This document shows positions 51,054-59,278 of a DNA stretch of 64,000 bases, piece after piece. Origin of the DNA: CAZJDV01 sp964544865 (GTDB lineage: Bacteria; Chloroflexota; Dehalococcoidia; Lucifugimonadales; CAJWER01). A program made the translations under genes and the position numbers. Position 1 is the stretch's first letter; each line of letters starts with the position of its first letter. The notes beneath the pieces were generated by a model, which saw only the letters and a program-made list of their open reading frames with translations, was not told where the DNA came from and did not search any database. Location of the stretch: NCBI GenBank assembly GCA_964544865.1, contig CAZJDV010000003.1, positions 12,911 to 76,910 of the forward strand, written 5' to 3'.

Positions 51054-51905
51054 TCAAATCACGGTCCCCAGCAACCTGCGTAGAATCTCGCGGCTGCGAA
51101 TCAAGGCCGGCTTCGTGCGACCCCAGGCCGGGCTCGTCTGCCCCTCGCCGTCGACGTTGATCTCCACGATCATGGTGTGCGGATAGGCTCTCAGGAGGCC
51201 GGCATGGGCCGCGAAATCAATAATCCCCAAGCCCAGCTCCAGGTGAGGCCGGTCCTCGGTGGCGTCGTGGATGTGCATGTGCCGACACCACGGGCCGAAC
51301 GCCCCGAAGGCCTCGGCGATCCCACCCGAGCGGAACGCGTGGCCGACATCGAGGGTCAGCGCGACGACCGGGCTTGGCACGCGTCGGAGCATGTCAAGTT
51401 GATCGGCGTAGGACCGGACCGCCATGCCCTTATCGAACGGCAGGTTCTCCAGACAGAGCATGACGCCGGCGCCCTCCGCGTCGCCCGCAACCTGGCGGAC
51501 CGACTCGGCGGCCCGTTGCCTCGCGTCAGCGCGGTCATCCTCGGTGGGCTCCCCACCGGCCTCAGCCGGAGCGTGCACCGGGCCGAGGTGCACTACGATG
51601 ACCCGAGCCCCGATCTCCCGCGCGACGCTTATCGTGGCCCGCAATTGCCGGACGCACTCGAGGCGCTCCGAATCGTCACTCGAGCCAGGAAAGAACCGGG
51701 TCGGGAAGTGTATCGAGAGGCTCACGCCGTGGCGGGCGCTCTCGACGCGCAGCTCCCTCGCCTCGCCGGATGCCATCGCCTCGGGCCAGACGTGGTTGCC
51801 GGACAGCTCCAGTGCGTGGAACCCGTGCTCGATGGCGAACTCCAGCCCCGGCAGCGCCGTGGGCTCGTTGGTGAAGGTCGTGGAGGTGAAACCTATAGTG
51901 GGCAT
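51054..51905 (-). CDS. Sugar phosphate isomerase/epimerase (xylose isomerase-like TIM barrel)
   Basis: A 283-residue AP_endonuc_2-fold protein. PTIGFTSTTFTNEPTALPGL opens the barrel; GARVIVVHLGPVHAP, VMLCLENLPFDKGM (metal Glu), VALTLDVGHAFRSG (Asp-x-x-His) and RHMHIHDATEDRPHLELGLG (His) form the metal site. Relatives are hydroxypyruvate isomerase, IolE/IolI and tagatose epimerases. It starts six bases beyond the metallo-beta-lactamase gene stop, so they form an operon with the VOC gene. Confidence 0.88.
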   Translation of the reverse strand: MPTIGFTSTTFTNEPTALPGLEFAIEHGFHALELSGNHVWPEAMASGEARELRVESARHGVSLSIHFPTRFFPGSSDDSERLECVRQLRATISVAREIGARVIVVHLGPVHAPAEAGGEPTEDDRADARQRAAESVRQVAGDAEGAGVMLCLENLPFDKGMAVRSYADQLDMLRRVPSPVVALTLDVGHAFRSGGIAEAFGAFGPWCRHMHIHDATEDRPHLELGLGIIDFAAHAGLLRAYPHTMIVEINVDGEGQTSPAWGRTKPALIRSREILRRLLGTVI

Positions 51906-51911
51906 GGCGGG

Positions 51912-52772
51912 CTAGAGAGGCTCCTCCATGACCTCTTCGCCGAAGACGATCTCGCCGTCGTAGACGCTGGCGATTTCGGCGATGGCCCGCTCCGCCCTGC
52001 CGCGCGCACCGATGCTGGAATTGTGCACGATCACAAGCTTCTTCGCGCCGGCCTCCTGCGCCAGCTTGCCCGCGCCGGTGGTCCCACACATGTACTCGCC
52101 CTCGGGGGACCCGTCGATGTCCGACTGTATGTGGACACACGCGAAAACCAGCACGTCGGCGCCTTTCGCCAGCTTCGCCACGCTGTCGCAGGGTCGCGTG
52201 TCCCCGGTGAACACAAAGGTGCCCTCGCTCGATTCGACCCGGTACGCCAGGGAGTCGAGATATGGCTGAACGTGCTCCGCAGGGGCGCAGGTCACCTCCC
52301 AGTCGCTGCCCTTGGTGACGGGCCCGGGTCCAATGTCCGTTACGTCCAGCGAAGGGGGCATTCGGGGCAGCACGCCGCCTCGGAGTTGGTAAGCGTTGAG
52401 GCTCAGGGGGGGGTTGATGCGCGCGATCCAGTCATGGGCGTACGCGCCGATGTCCTCGTCCAAGATCCGCTTGGTCAATTGCTCCGTCAGCTCGGGCCCG
52501 TAGACGCTGAGCCGGTTCTCCGTGCTCGAACCGGTGTCCCACCGCGTGAGGAGGAAGCAGGGGTAATCGACGTCGTGGTCGAAATGATGGTGGGTGAAAA
52601 ACAGATGGTCGATCTGGGTCGGAGACATACCCATCTTCATCAGTTTGTAGGTCGACGCCGGCCCGCAATCGAACATCAGGTACTCGTCGCCGAGCTGAAG
52701 GACGTAAGACTCGCCGAAACGGCCGTTCATCGGGGAGGGCCCGCCGGACCCAAGGACGAAAAGCCTACTCAT
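51912..52772 (-). CDS. Metallo-beta-lactamase fold hydrolase (RNase Z-like)
   Basis: A 286-residue protein. MSRLFVLGSGGPSPMNGRFG precedes the metal motif LFFTHHHFDHDVDYPC (HHxxDH), with TCAPAEHVQPYLDSLAYRVE (His), FVFTGDTRPCDSVAKLAKGA (Asp) and VIVHNSSIGARG at the C-terminal His. The layout is that of RNase Z/arylsulfatase-type members. The ATG at 52772 is preceded by GGAGGA. First gene of the leftward MBL-isomerase-VOC transcript, divergent from the EndoQ-like gene. Confidence 0.87.
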   Translation of the reverse strand: MSRLFVLGSGGPSPMNGRFGESYVLQLGDEYLMFDCGPASTYKLMKMGMSPTQIDHLFFTHHHFDHDVDYPCFLLTRWDTGSSTENRLSVYGPELTEQLTKRILDEDIGAYAHDWIARINPPLSLNAYQLRGGVLPRMPPSLDVTDIGPGPVTKGSDWEVTCAPAEHVQPYLDSLAYRVESSEGTFVFTGDTRPCDSVAKLAKGADVLVFACVHIQSDIDGSPEGEYMCGTTGAGKLAQEAGAKKLVIVHNSSIGARGRAERAIAEIASVYDGEIVFGEEVMEEPL

Positions 52773-52882
52773 CTGTTCCTCCTGTCGCAAGATGGGCTGA
52801 TTGTAGGTCACAAGGGGCGTCGTCACAAGGCGCAACGCCCACTGAATCCGTGGACACGGCTGCCCGCAGGCACGGCATCTGT

Positions 52883-52895
52883 TAGAATCAGCACG
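52883..52895 (+). promoter_or_regulatory. -10 element for a leaderless message
   Basis: TAGAAT at 52883-52888 lies six bases before the GTG start of the EndoQ-like gene, which puts the transcription start at or next to the initiation codon. There is no ribosome site, as expected for a leaderless mRNA. Confidence 0.5.
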
Positions 52896-54096
52896 TGCCG
52901 TACGCCGCCGACCTTCACACGCATTCGCCCTTCGCCCACGGTACGAGCGGGCAGCTTTCCTTCGGGAACCTGGCCCGCTGGTCCCGGACCAAGGGCATCG
53001 ACCTGCTGTCGAGCGGCGATTTCACCCAGCCCTGTTGGCTGACCGAGACGCGAAGCAAGCTCCGGGAGATCGGCGACGGGCTGTTCGAGCACGGCGGCGT
53101 GAATTTTATTCTGGGTAGCGAGGTCAACTGCAGCGCGGAGCAAAGGGGACGTCACCGCAGGGTCCATATCCTGGTGTTCGCACCGGGAATCGATACCGCG
53201 GAGCACATCGGAAAGGCGCTTGCGGGCAAGGGCAAGCTGGACAAAGCGGGGCGGCCCACGTTGAGGCTCTTGCCACGCGAGTTGCTCCACGTCCTACTCG
53301 AAATCGACGAGCGCTGCTTCGTCATTCCGGCGCACCTGTGGACACCGCACTTCGGGCTCTACGGCCTCAAATCCGGGTTCGACTCTCTGGAGGAGTGCTT
53401 TGGGGACATGGCCGGACACGTCTACGCCGTCGAGACGGGGCTCTCCAGCGAGCCCGCGATGAACTGGCGGGGGCCATCTCTGGACGGCGTGTCCATCGTG
53501 TCGTTTTCAGATGCCCACCCGCTGGACAATCTGGGCCGCGAGTTGACGGTGTTCCCAGGCCAGCCGGCCTACGACTCCCTGGTCGAGTCGCTGAAGGCGC
53601 AGAGCTTCGAGTACACGGTCGAGTTCTTCCCGGAGGAGGGCAAGTACCACTACTCCAGGCACAGGAAGTGCGGGGTCAGGCTCTCACCCGGCGATGCGGC
53701 CGTCGACGGGGCGCGCTGCCCGCGATGCGGCGGCAAACCGACGCCGGGCGTGATGCAGCGCGTGGACGACCTGGCAGAAACAGAGGTCGAGTCCGAGGTG
53801 GACGAGGACGGATTCACCAGGGCGTCCAACGGCAGGTCGCCCTTCAAGATGGTGCTGTCGCTGAGGCCCTGGGCTGCGGTCCCGATGCCAAGAGGGCCCG
53901 AAACGCATATTTCGATCTCGTCTCCCACCTCGGAGGCGAGCTGGCGGTGCTGGTCTCGACTACGGTCGCCGACATAGCCTCAGTCGCCGGTGAGCGGGTG
54001 GCCGAGGGCGTCGCCAGGGTCCGCTCTCGCGATATATCCATTGAGCCCGACTACGACGGCAAGTACGGGCGGGTGAGCATCTCGTCGGAGCCGTAG
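52895..54096 (+). pseudogene. Endonuclease Q-like PHP-domain protein (TIGR00375 type), one frameshift
   Basis: The first 320 residues begin PYAADLHTHSPFAHGTSGQL with PHP metal residues Asp6, His8, His10; HLWTPHFGLYGLKSGFDSL, VETGLSSEPAMNWR and VSFSDAHPLDNLGRE follow (Asp206, His208). A zinc site is formed by HRKCGV (Cys259) and CPRCGGKPTPGVMQRVDDLA (Cys275, Cys278). All are hallmarks of the TIGR00375/EndoQ family. The frame is lost near 53855 after GRSPFKMV; the other frame supplies AEALGCGPDAKRARNAYFDL and SIEPDYDGKYGRVSISSEP, the family C-terminus. EndoQ nicks DNA 5' to deaminated bases. The break may be a base error. Confidence 0.78.
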
Positions 54097-54252
54097 AGGG
54101 TACGCCGCGAAGCCTGCATCGGACTCGATTCTCCGCCGCCCTCAGAATGAGATCAACCAGATCGCTACTAAACGGCGCCAGAGAGAGGGGTTACACACTA
54201 TGACCAACGACGAGACGGGTTATTGGCAGCGCCGAGTTGAAGGAGGACAACC

Positions 54253-54822
54253 ATGCCCCATCGAGAGGTCACCCTCAGGCAAGTCCACCGCGAAGACGTG
54301 TCGAGAATCAGGCAATGGCTTCAGGACGAGGAGGTGGCAGAGAGCTGGTTCGGACGATACTCCTACGGCGACCCTGCCCATCTCGGCTATCATCCGGCGG
54401 AGATGGAGACCGCCTCCGACGAGAAGTGGGAGCAGGTATTCAGCGACCCGGCGCACCGCATAATGTCGGTGTACCTCGACGACGAGGAGCACGTCGGCGA
54501 GGTCCACGTGGCCATCGAGGAGTCCCTTGGCGATGGCCATATCTCGGTTCTGATCGGCAGCAAAGAGATGTGGCGCCACGGCTACGGGACCTCCGCAACA
54601 CGACAGACGATGGGCATGGCCTTCGGGCAATGGGGCCTGTACCGGCTATGGGTGGACGTGCCTGAGTACAATGGCGCGGCGCTGGTCATGTTCGATCACC
54701 TAGGATTCGTTCACGAGGGCACGCTGAGGAAGAGCCGCCCCCACGAGGGCTCGCAATTCGACTCCGTCGTCATGGGCATCCTCGCCACGGAATACGCCGA
54801 GCGGGCAGGGCGGGAGTTGTGA
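54253..54822 (+). CDS. GNAT family N-acetyltransferase (RimJ/RimL-like)
   Basis: A 189-residue protein. VTLRQVHREDVSRIRQWLQD begins it, HISVLIGSKEMWRHGYGTSA holds the acetyl-CoA loop (R-x-G-Y-G), and LWVDVPEYNGAALVMFDHLG with FVHEGTLRKSRPHEG is the RimJ/RimL C-terminus. AAGGAGG lies six bases before the ATG. Probably modifies an amino group of a protein or small molecule. It ends before the convergent ccm operon. Confidence 0.88.
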   Translation: MPHREVTLRQVHREDVSRIRQWLQDEEVAESWFGRYSYGDPAHLGYHPAEMETASDEKWEQVFSDPAHRIMSVYLDDEEHVGEVHVAIEESLGDGHISVLIGSKEMWRHGYGTSATRQTMGMAFGQWGLYRLWVDVPEYNGAALVMFDHLGFVHEGTLRKSRPHEGSQFDSVVMGILATEYAERAGREL

Positions 54823-54874
54823 GGTGCTGGTGCCGATAGGGTAGCTGGTCCTCGACTGGCACTGAACGGGTGTG

Positions 54875-56071
54875 CTACTGCGCCGGGCCGGCCGGCCGCC
54901 TGGCGATGGCCGACAGCCGCGCAGTCAGGTCGCGCCGCCGCCGCTCGTACGGCCCCTCGTCGATTTTGCCTTCCTCGAACTCCGCTTCGAGGCTCGCGAT
55001 CTCCTGGACCAGCAGGCCTCGCTCCGCGTCCAGGACGTCCCCTCCTTGGTCGTTGGCCCCGCGGACGGGCGCGCCGCCACGCCTCCAAAGAGCGACGACC
55101 AGCAGCGACACCATAAGCACTCCCAGGGCCAGCATAGCCGCGTACTCGTAGGGCACTTCGGTGGTCCGTTGGGGCAGCCGGTCCCCGAGAGTAGGCTGGC
55201 GGAGGCCGCTGAGACTCACCGAGATCTGCGCGCCACGTGGCAAGTCGGTGGCTGTCAGCAGATGGTACGGACGCTCACCTATCATGACCTCCTCGGCATC
55301 CCCCATCTCCCCGCTTGCCAGTTCCGCCACACCGAGGGGAACCAGCACGCGCAGGTTCTCGACACCATAGCGGAACGACCTTGACGCAACCGCCTCCGTA
55401 CCCTCGTAGGGAAAGCGGTACGAGTACATGATCTCGTGCTCGCCGGGGGGCACGCTCGCGGTCAACGCGAAGCCAAGATTCACCTGGATGAAATCGCCCT
55501 GCAGGCCGGTCTCCACATTGAGGTCTTGCGCGTTCGGCGGCAGGTCGAATCTCAGCAGGTCCATCGGCTCGGGACCGGGCACATAGGTCCTGTCCGAGCG
55601 GTTTTCGATCTTCACTATCTCAAGCGCCCACAGCGCCTCGTCCATTCGGACCAGCAGCAGCGACGCGTTGATGACTGAGAGGGCCTCCAGGTCGTCCCCT
55701 GTTTCGAAAACAGTGATGTTGACCGGCGGAGGCGGTTTCTGCGAGAGGTCGGCATCGACCCCGTAGAGGATCCCAAGGTACCTTACAGTCACGGCGTAGA
55801 CTGCCTGCGAATCGAACGCCACGCCCTCGAAGCGAAATCGCCCCTCGGGACCGGTGCCCGTCTCCGCGTAGTCGGTCCCCTCAGGTGTGCTCCGGTGCAG
55901 CGTCACCACCAGTCCTGGTTCTACTACCGCGCCGGCGGTGCCGCTGACGATGCGTCCATCCAGCGTGTGCGTAGCCTCCGGCTCCTGGGCCAGGGCGGAC
56001 GGGCTGCCGGAGAGCATGCCGGCGGCCAATACGAACCCGAGGACGCCCGCCACGAAGCGAACTCTACTCAT
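54875..56071 (-). CDS. Membrane protein with carboxypeptidase-regulatory-like domain, in the ccm operon
   Basis: A 398-residue exported protein. A signal peptide of about 29 residues (LAAGMLSGSPSALAQE) is followed by a beta-rich domain ATHTLDGRIVSGTAGAVVEP like carboxypeptidase regulatory folds. A second domain (MYSYRFPYEGTEAVASRSFR) comes next, then one membrane helix YAAMLALGVLMVSLLVVALW near residue 320 and a charged coiled-coil tail EIASLEAEFEEGKIDEGPYE. Its ATG overlaps the stop of the preceding ccmI-like gene by eight bases. The position suggests a role in cytochrome c or heme handling, but no known ccm subunit has this layout. Confidence 0.7.
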   Translation of the reverse strand: MSRVRFVAGVLGFVLAAGMLSGSPSALAQEPEATHTLDGRIVSGTAGAVVEPGLVVTLHRSTPEGTDYAETGTGPEGRFRFEGVAFDSQAVYAVTVRYLGILYGVDADLSQKPPPPVNITVFETGDDLEALSVINASLLLVRMDEALWALEIVKIENRSDRTYVPGPEPMDLLRFDLPPNAQDLNVETGLQGDFIQVNLGFALTASVPPGEHEIMYSYRFPYEGTEAVASRSFRYGVENLRVLVPLGVAELASGEMGDAEEVMIGERPYHLLTATDLPRGAQISVSLSGLRQPTLGDRLPQRTTEVPYEYAAMLALGVLMVSLLVVALWRRGGAPVRGANDQGGDVLDAERGLLVQEIASLEAEFEEGKIDEGPYERRRRDLTARLSAIARRPAGPAQ

Positions 56072-56447
56072 CTCCCGGCTCTTGGGCCAAGGGATCGGTC
56101 GTGCCGCCCAGGATACCGCGCCGGACCGCGCTTACCTCGCGCTCGATTCCGGCCAGCAGGTCCTGCTCCTGGTTCTCCTCCAGCTCCATCGCCTTCATAA
56201 CCTTGGCCGCCTCGGTCATGTACTGCTCTCTGAGCAGGCGGTAATCTTCCTCGGCGAGGTTGCCGATAACATGTTCCAACTCGGTGTTCTTGAGCCCAGC
56301 GAATGCGGCCTCCCAGCGCCGGTCGAGCTCGGCGTGCGTCGAGCTCTCGTCCTCTGACACGAAGGCCGTCTCCTGCGGTCGAAGAAAGGGATACAGGATG
56401 GCGGCCACGGGAATGAGGACGAGCAGCACCCCGATCAGGACTAGCAT
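56064..56447 (-). CDS. CcmI-like cytochrome c biogenesis protein
   Basis: A 127-residue protein. An N-terminal membrane helix LVLIGVLLVLIPVAAILYPF is followed by RRWEAAFAGLKNTELEHVIG, LAEEDYRLLREQYMTEAAKV and a helical tail. This is the short form of CcmI (no TPR domain), whose N-terminus contacts the CcmF/CcmH heme lyase. It lies between ccmF and the carboxypeptidase-regulatory protein gene. The ATG at 56447 is chosen because the membrane helix begins there. Confidence 0.7.
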   Translation of the reverse strand: MLVLIGVLLVLIPVAAILYPFLRPQETAFVSEDESSTHAELDRRWEAAFAGLKNTELEHVIGNLAEEDYRLLREQYMTEAAKVMKAMELEENQEQDLLAGIEREVSAVRRGILGGTTDPLAQEPGDE

Positions 56448-56573
56448 CGCGCCCGTCCCGGCCCGCCGCTGTGAAAACACGGTCTCATGTTGGTCCTGGC
56501 ATCTCGATTCTTGGTGCGGTCGAACCAAGGCACGAGCGGCCGCTGGACGCACCGCGGCTCCGCTCGTGAGGGG

Positions 56574-58586
56574 TCACGCGACTTCGACGCGCCGGGTTCG
56601 CACGCCGGCCGGCGTGGTGCTACGAGGGACCCTCGAATCAGCCGGGACGGGTTGCCTCCGGGGCGATATGGCGAACACCGTCCCCAGGGCCAGAAGCGGT
56701 CCCGCGGCCCACATCCACCACACAAGCGGGTTGATGTGGACACGGAAGATCGCGCGCCCGTCCGCGTCGAACTCCGACGCCACGATATAGAAGTCCTCCA
56801 GCGGAGTGCTCCGTATAGCCGCACGTATCGCGGATATGTTGAAGTTACGGTAGAAGGCCCGCCTGGCCACCATAACTCCCAGGTCGCGGCCGCCGGCTCG
56901 AACCTCGAACCGCGCCGTCAGCTCGTCGCGGTCCGGAAAGGCGACCTCCTCCGCGCCACGGTAAGTGAAGGAGTAGTCTCCCAGGGACCTGGTCTCGCCG
57001 GGCAGCATGGAAAAATCCCGCTGCACGCCGTAGAACGACGAGCCGATCGCGCCGACCGCCAGCATGGCGATGGAGATGTGGACTATGTAGCCACCGTATC
57101 TGGGCCGGTTTCCGGCGAGCAGCCGCCCGAAGGCCGGGGGATAGCTCTCGCCCTTGCGGCGACGGGACCAAGTCCCACGGATCCATTCGTGAACGATCCC
57201 TGTCACGCCCATGACGACGACGGCCACCGCCAGGACCGCCACCGGCTGCTGGACACCAGCCACGACGAGCACTGTCGCCGTCAACGCCGCCCCGCCGAGG
57301 GGAAACCTCAGGGTCCAGAGCGCCTTCCGCGGCGATGCGCGGCGCCAGGGCAGCAGCGGGCCGATTCCCATCAGAAGCACGATGACCAGGAGTATCGGGC
57401 CGTTGACCCGGTTGAAGAACGGCGCGCCAACGGTGATCGTCACGTCCTGCGACGCCCGCGAGATAACCGGGTAGATGGTCCCCCATAGCGTCACGGCGGC
57501 GACGGTCAGGAAGAGCACGTTCTGTGTCAGAAAGGCGCTCTCCCTGGAGACCATCGAGTCAAGCTTCTCTCGGCTCTTAAGAGTTTTCAGCCGCCAGGCG
57601 AAGACGGCCAGCGAGCCCAGGACCGTGAATCCCATGAAGAACAGGAACAGCCAGCCCATCGACGATTGGGCGAAGGAGTGGACGGAGGGCACCGGCCCCC
57701 CGCGGTTGATGAACATGCCCATCTGCGCCAAGGTGAAAGCGGCCACCACGATGACGATGTTCCACATCCTGAACATTCCGCGCCGCTTCTGGACCATGAT
57801 CGAGTGCACCAGCGCCGTCATGGCGAGCCAAGGCATCAGCGCCGAGTTCTCCACCGGGTCCCACGCCCAGTAGCCGCCCCAGCCGAGGATGGTGTAGGCC
57901 CACCAGGAGCCCAGGATCAGCCCCACCGTGAGTAGTAGCCAGGAGATCATTGCCCAAGTTCGGCCCAGGTCGACCCACTCGTCCCGACCCCCGCGGCCCG
58001 CGATCACGGCCCCAATGGCTATGCTGAACGGAATCGCTACCGATATGAGGCCCACCATCTGCATCGGCGGGTGGATGAACATCCCGAAGTGGATAAGAAG
58101 GGGGTTGATCCCTTCCCCGTTGCCAGGCGTGATCGCCAGACGATCGAGGGGATTGGCCAGGAAAACTATCACTCCCAGAAAAAACGTGAGGACCATCGCC
58201 ATCAGCGCCGTCGCGTAAGGGGCCGTGGCCGGGAGCCTTCCAACGAGGCTCAGGACGGCGGCGACGGCCACTACCGAGAACACCAGGGCGATGAATAGCA
58301 GTGAGCCGGCGTTGCCCGCGTAGAAGGCCACCCAGGTGTACTGGACGGGCATGGAAAGGTTGCTGTTCTCGAAGACGTACCTGACGCTGAAATCGTGAGT
58401 GACGAAGGAGTAAACGAGGGCGCCTGTAGCGATGAGAAGCAGGACCGGTACCGTGTAGAGGCCGTAGCGGGCGCTCAAAACCAGGGCGGTAACCCGTCGC
58501 GATGCGCCCGCAAATGAGCCCGCCACCGCGTAAAGTCCTACCAGGAATGAAATCGAAAGCGCGAGGGACCCTGCGTCGACGATCAA
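56574..58586 (-). CDS. ccmF: Cytochrome c heme lyase subunit CcmF
   Basis: A 670-residue multi-helix membrane protein. The heme-handling tryptophan motif is WGGYWAWDPVENSALMPWLA (WWD domain). Flanking His-bearing segments are NPLLIHFGMFIHPPMQMVGL and GGPVPSVHSFAQSSMGWLF, and the C-terminal half has YVHI-like PRYGGYIVHISIAMLAVGAI. It attaches heme to apocytochrome c together with CcmH. Its TTG start overlaps the ccmH stop (TTGA). ccmA-E, the heme export genes, are not in this window. Confidence 0.94.
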   Translation of the reverse strand: MIVDAGSLALSISFLVGLYAVAGSFAGASRRVTALVLSARYGLYTVPVLLLIATGALVYSFVTHDFSVRYVFENSNLSMPVQYTWVAFYAGNAGSLLFIALVFSVVAVAAVLSLVGRLPATAPYATALMAMVLTFFLGVIVFLANPLDRLAITPGNGEGINPLLIHFGMFIHPPMQMVGLISVAIPFSIAIGAVIAGRGGRDEWVDLGRTWAMISWLLLTVGLILGSWWAYTILGWGGYWAWDPVENSALMPWLAMTALVHSIMVQKRRGMFRMWNIVIVVAAFTLAQMGMFINRGGPVPSVHSFAQSSMGWLFLFFMGFTVLGSLAVFAWRLKTLKSREKLDSMVSRESAFLTQNVLFLTVAAVTLWGTIYPVISRASQDVTITVGAPFFNRVNGPILLVIVLLMGIGPLLPWRRASPRKALWTLRFPLGGAALTATVLVVAGVQQPVAVLAVAVVVMGVTGIVHEWIRGTWSRRRKGESYPPAFGRLLAGNRPRYGGYIVHISIAMLAVGAIGSSFYGVQRDFSMLPGETRSLGDYSFTYRGAEEVAFPDRDELTARFEVRAGGRDLGVMVARRAFYRNFNISAIRAAIRSTPLEDFYIVASEFDADGRAIFRVHINPLVWWMWAAGPLLALGTVFAISPRRQPVPADSRVPRSTTPAGVRTRRVEVA

Positions 58587-59158
58587 CCAGTCTCCTCACC
58601 ACCGCCGTCCGGCGACCGGCCACGGGCCTCTCCCGCGTCTTCGGCGCCGTCAGATGCGAGAAGGGCCTCGATGCGCCCGACATATCGGTCACGCTCCTGG
58701 GCCGAGAGCTCGACCGCCCCGACGGCGCCTTCGGCGACCACGGCGCGGGAGCGGACCATCAGCCGCATCACCACGTACAGCGTCACTGAGGCCGCGGCCA
58801 GCCCGAGCGGCGGAACAAGCCAGGCCATCAGGTGGCCTCCTTCCGTGGGGGGCTCGAGGATGACGCTGGGTCCGTAGCGCTCCGAGAAGAAGTCGAATAT
58901 CTGCTGCTTGTTCCAGCCCTGCTCGAGCTTCTCGACGACGATGCCGCGCATCTGAACCGCCAGCGGGTTCTGCGACTGATCGATCGACTCACCGGGGCAC
59001 ACGGGACACATGACGCCCTCGTTGACCTCCTGGGCAAGCCGCTCGAGGGGCGGGACCTCGTCGGCCGCGGAGCAGCCCGTGAACGCAAAGGCGAACGCCA
59101 TGATCGCCGCAATGGCCAGCCAGCGCCACCCCGCAAACCGCTCACTCTTCGTACCCAT
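58583..59158 (-). CDS. ccmH: Cytochrome c maturation protein CcmH (CycL)
   Basis: A 191-residue membrane-anchored thiol protein. A lipoprotein-like signal (FAFAFTGCSAADE) is followed by the redox motif NEGVMCPVCPGESIDQSQNP (CPVC in place of CxxC with usual LRCxxC). QMRGIVVEKLEQGWNKQQIF and FFSERYGPSVILEPP are family hallmarks, and a C-terminal membrane helix follows (LVPPLGLAAASVTLYVVMRL). It reduces the apocytochrome CxxCH cysteines for CcmF. First gene of the leftward ccm operon. Confidence 0.9.
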   Translation of the reverse strand: MGTKSERFAGWRWLAIAAIMAFAFAFTGCSAADEVPPLERLAQEVNEGVMCPVCPGESIDQSQNPLAVQMRGIVVEKLEQGWNKQQIFDFFSERYGPSVILEPPTEGGHLMAWLVPPLGLAAASVTLYVVMRLMVRSRAVVAEGAVGAVELSAQERDRYVGRIEALLASDGAEDAGEARGRSPDGGGEETG

Positions 59159-59278
59159 CCTGAGTTCCCTCTCCCGCTTAGAATAGAGTACCACATCGTC
59201 CTATGTCCGAGACAGCATCGCGTCTGCTATAATTCCAGCCGAAAGTCGAGCGCAACGCCCACCGTCATGGAGACTCGG

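Noticed and set aside
51177..53042. 621-codon open frame on the plus strand
   Set aside because: Runs across three real genes on the other strand; no conserved motif.
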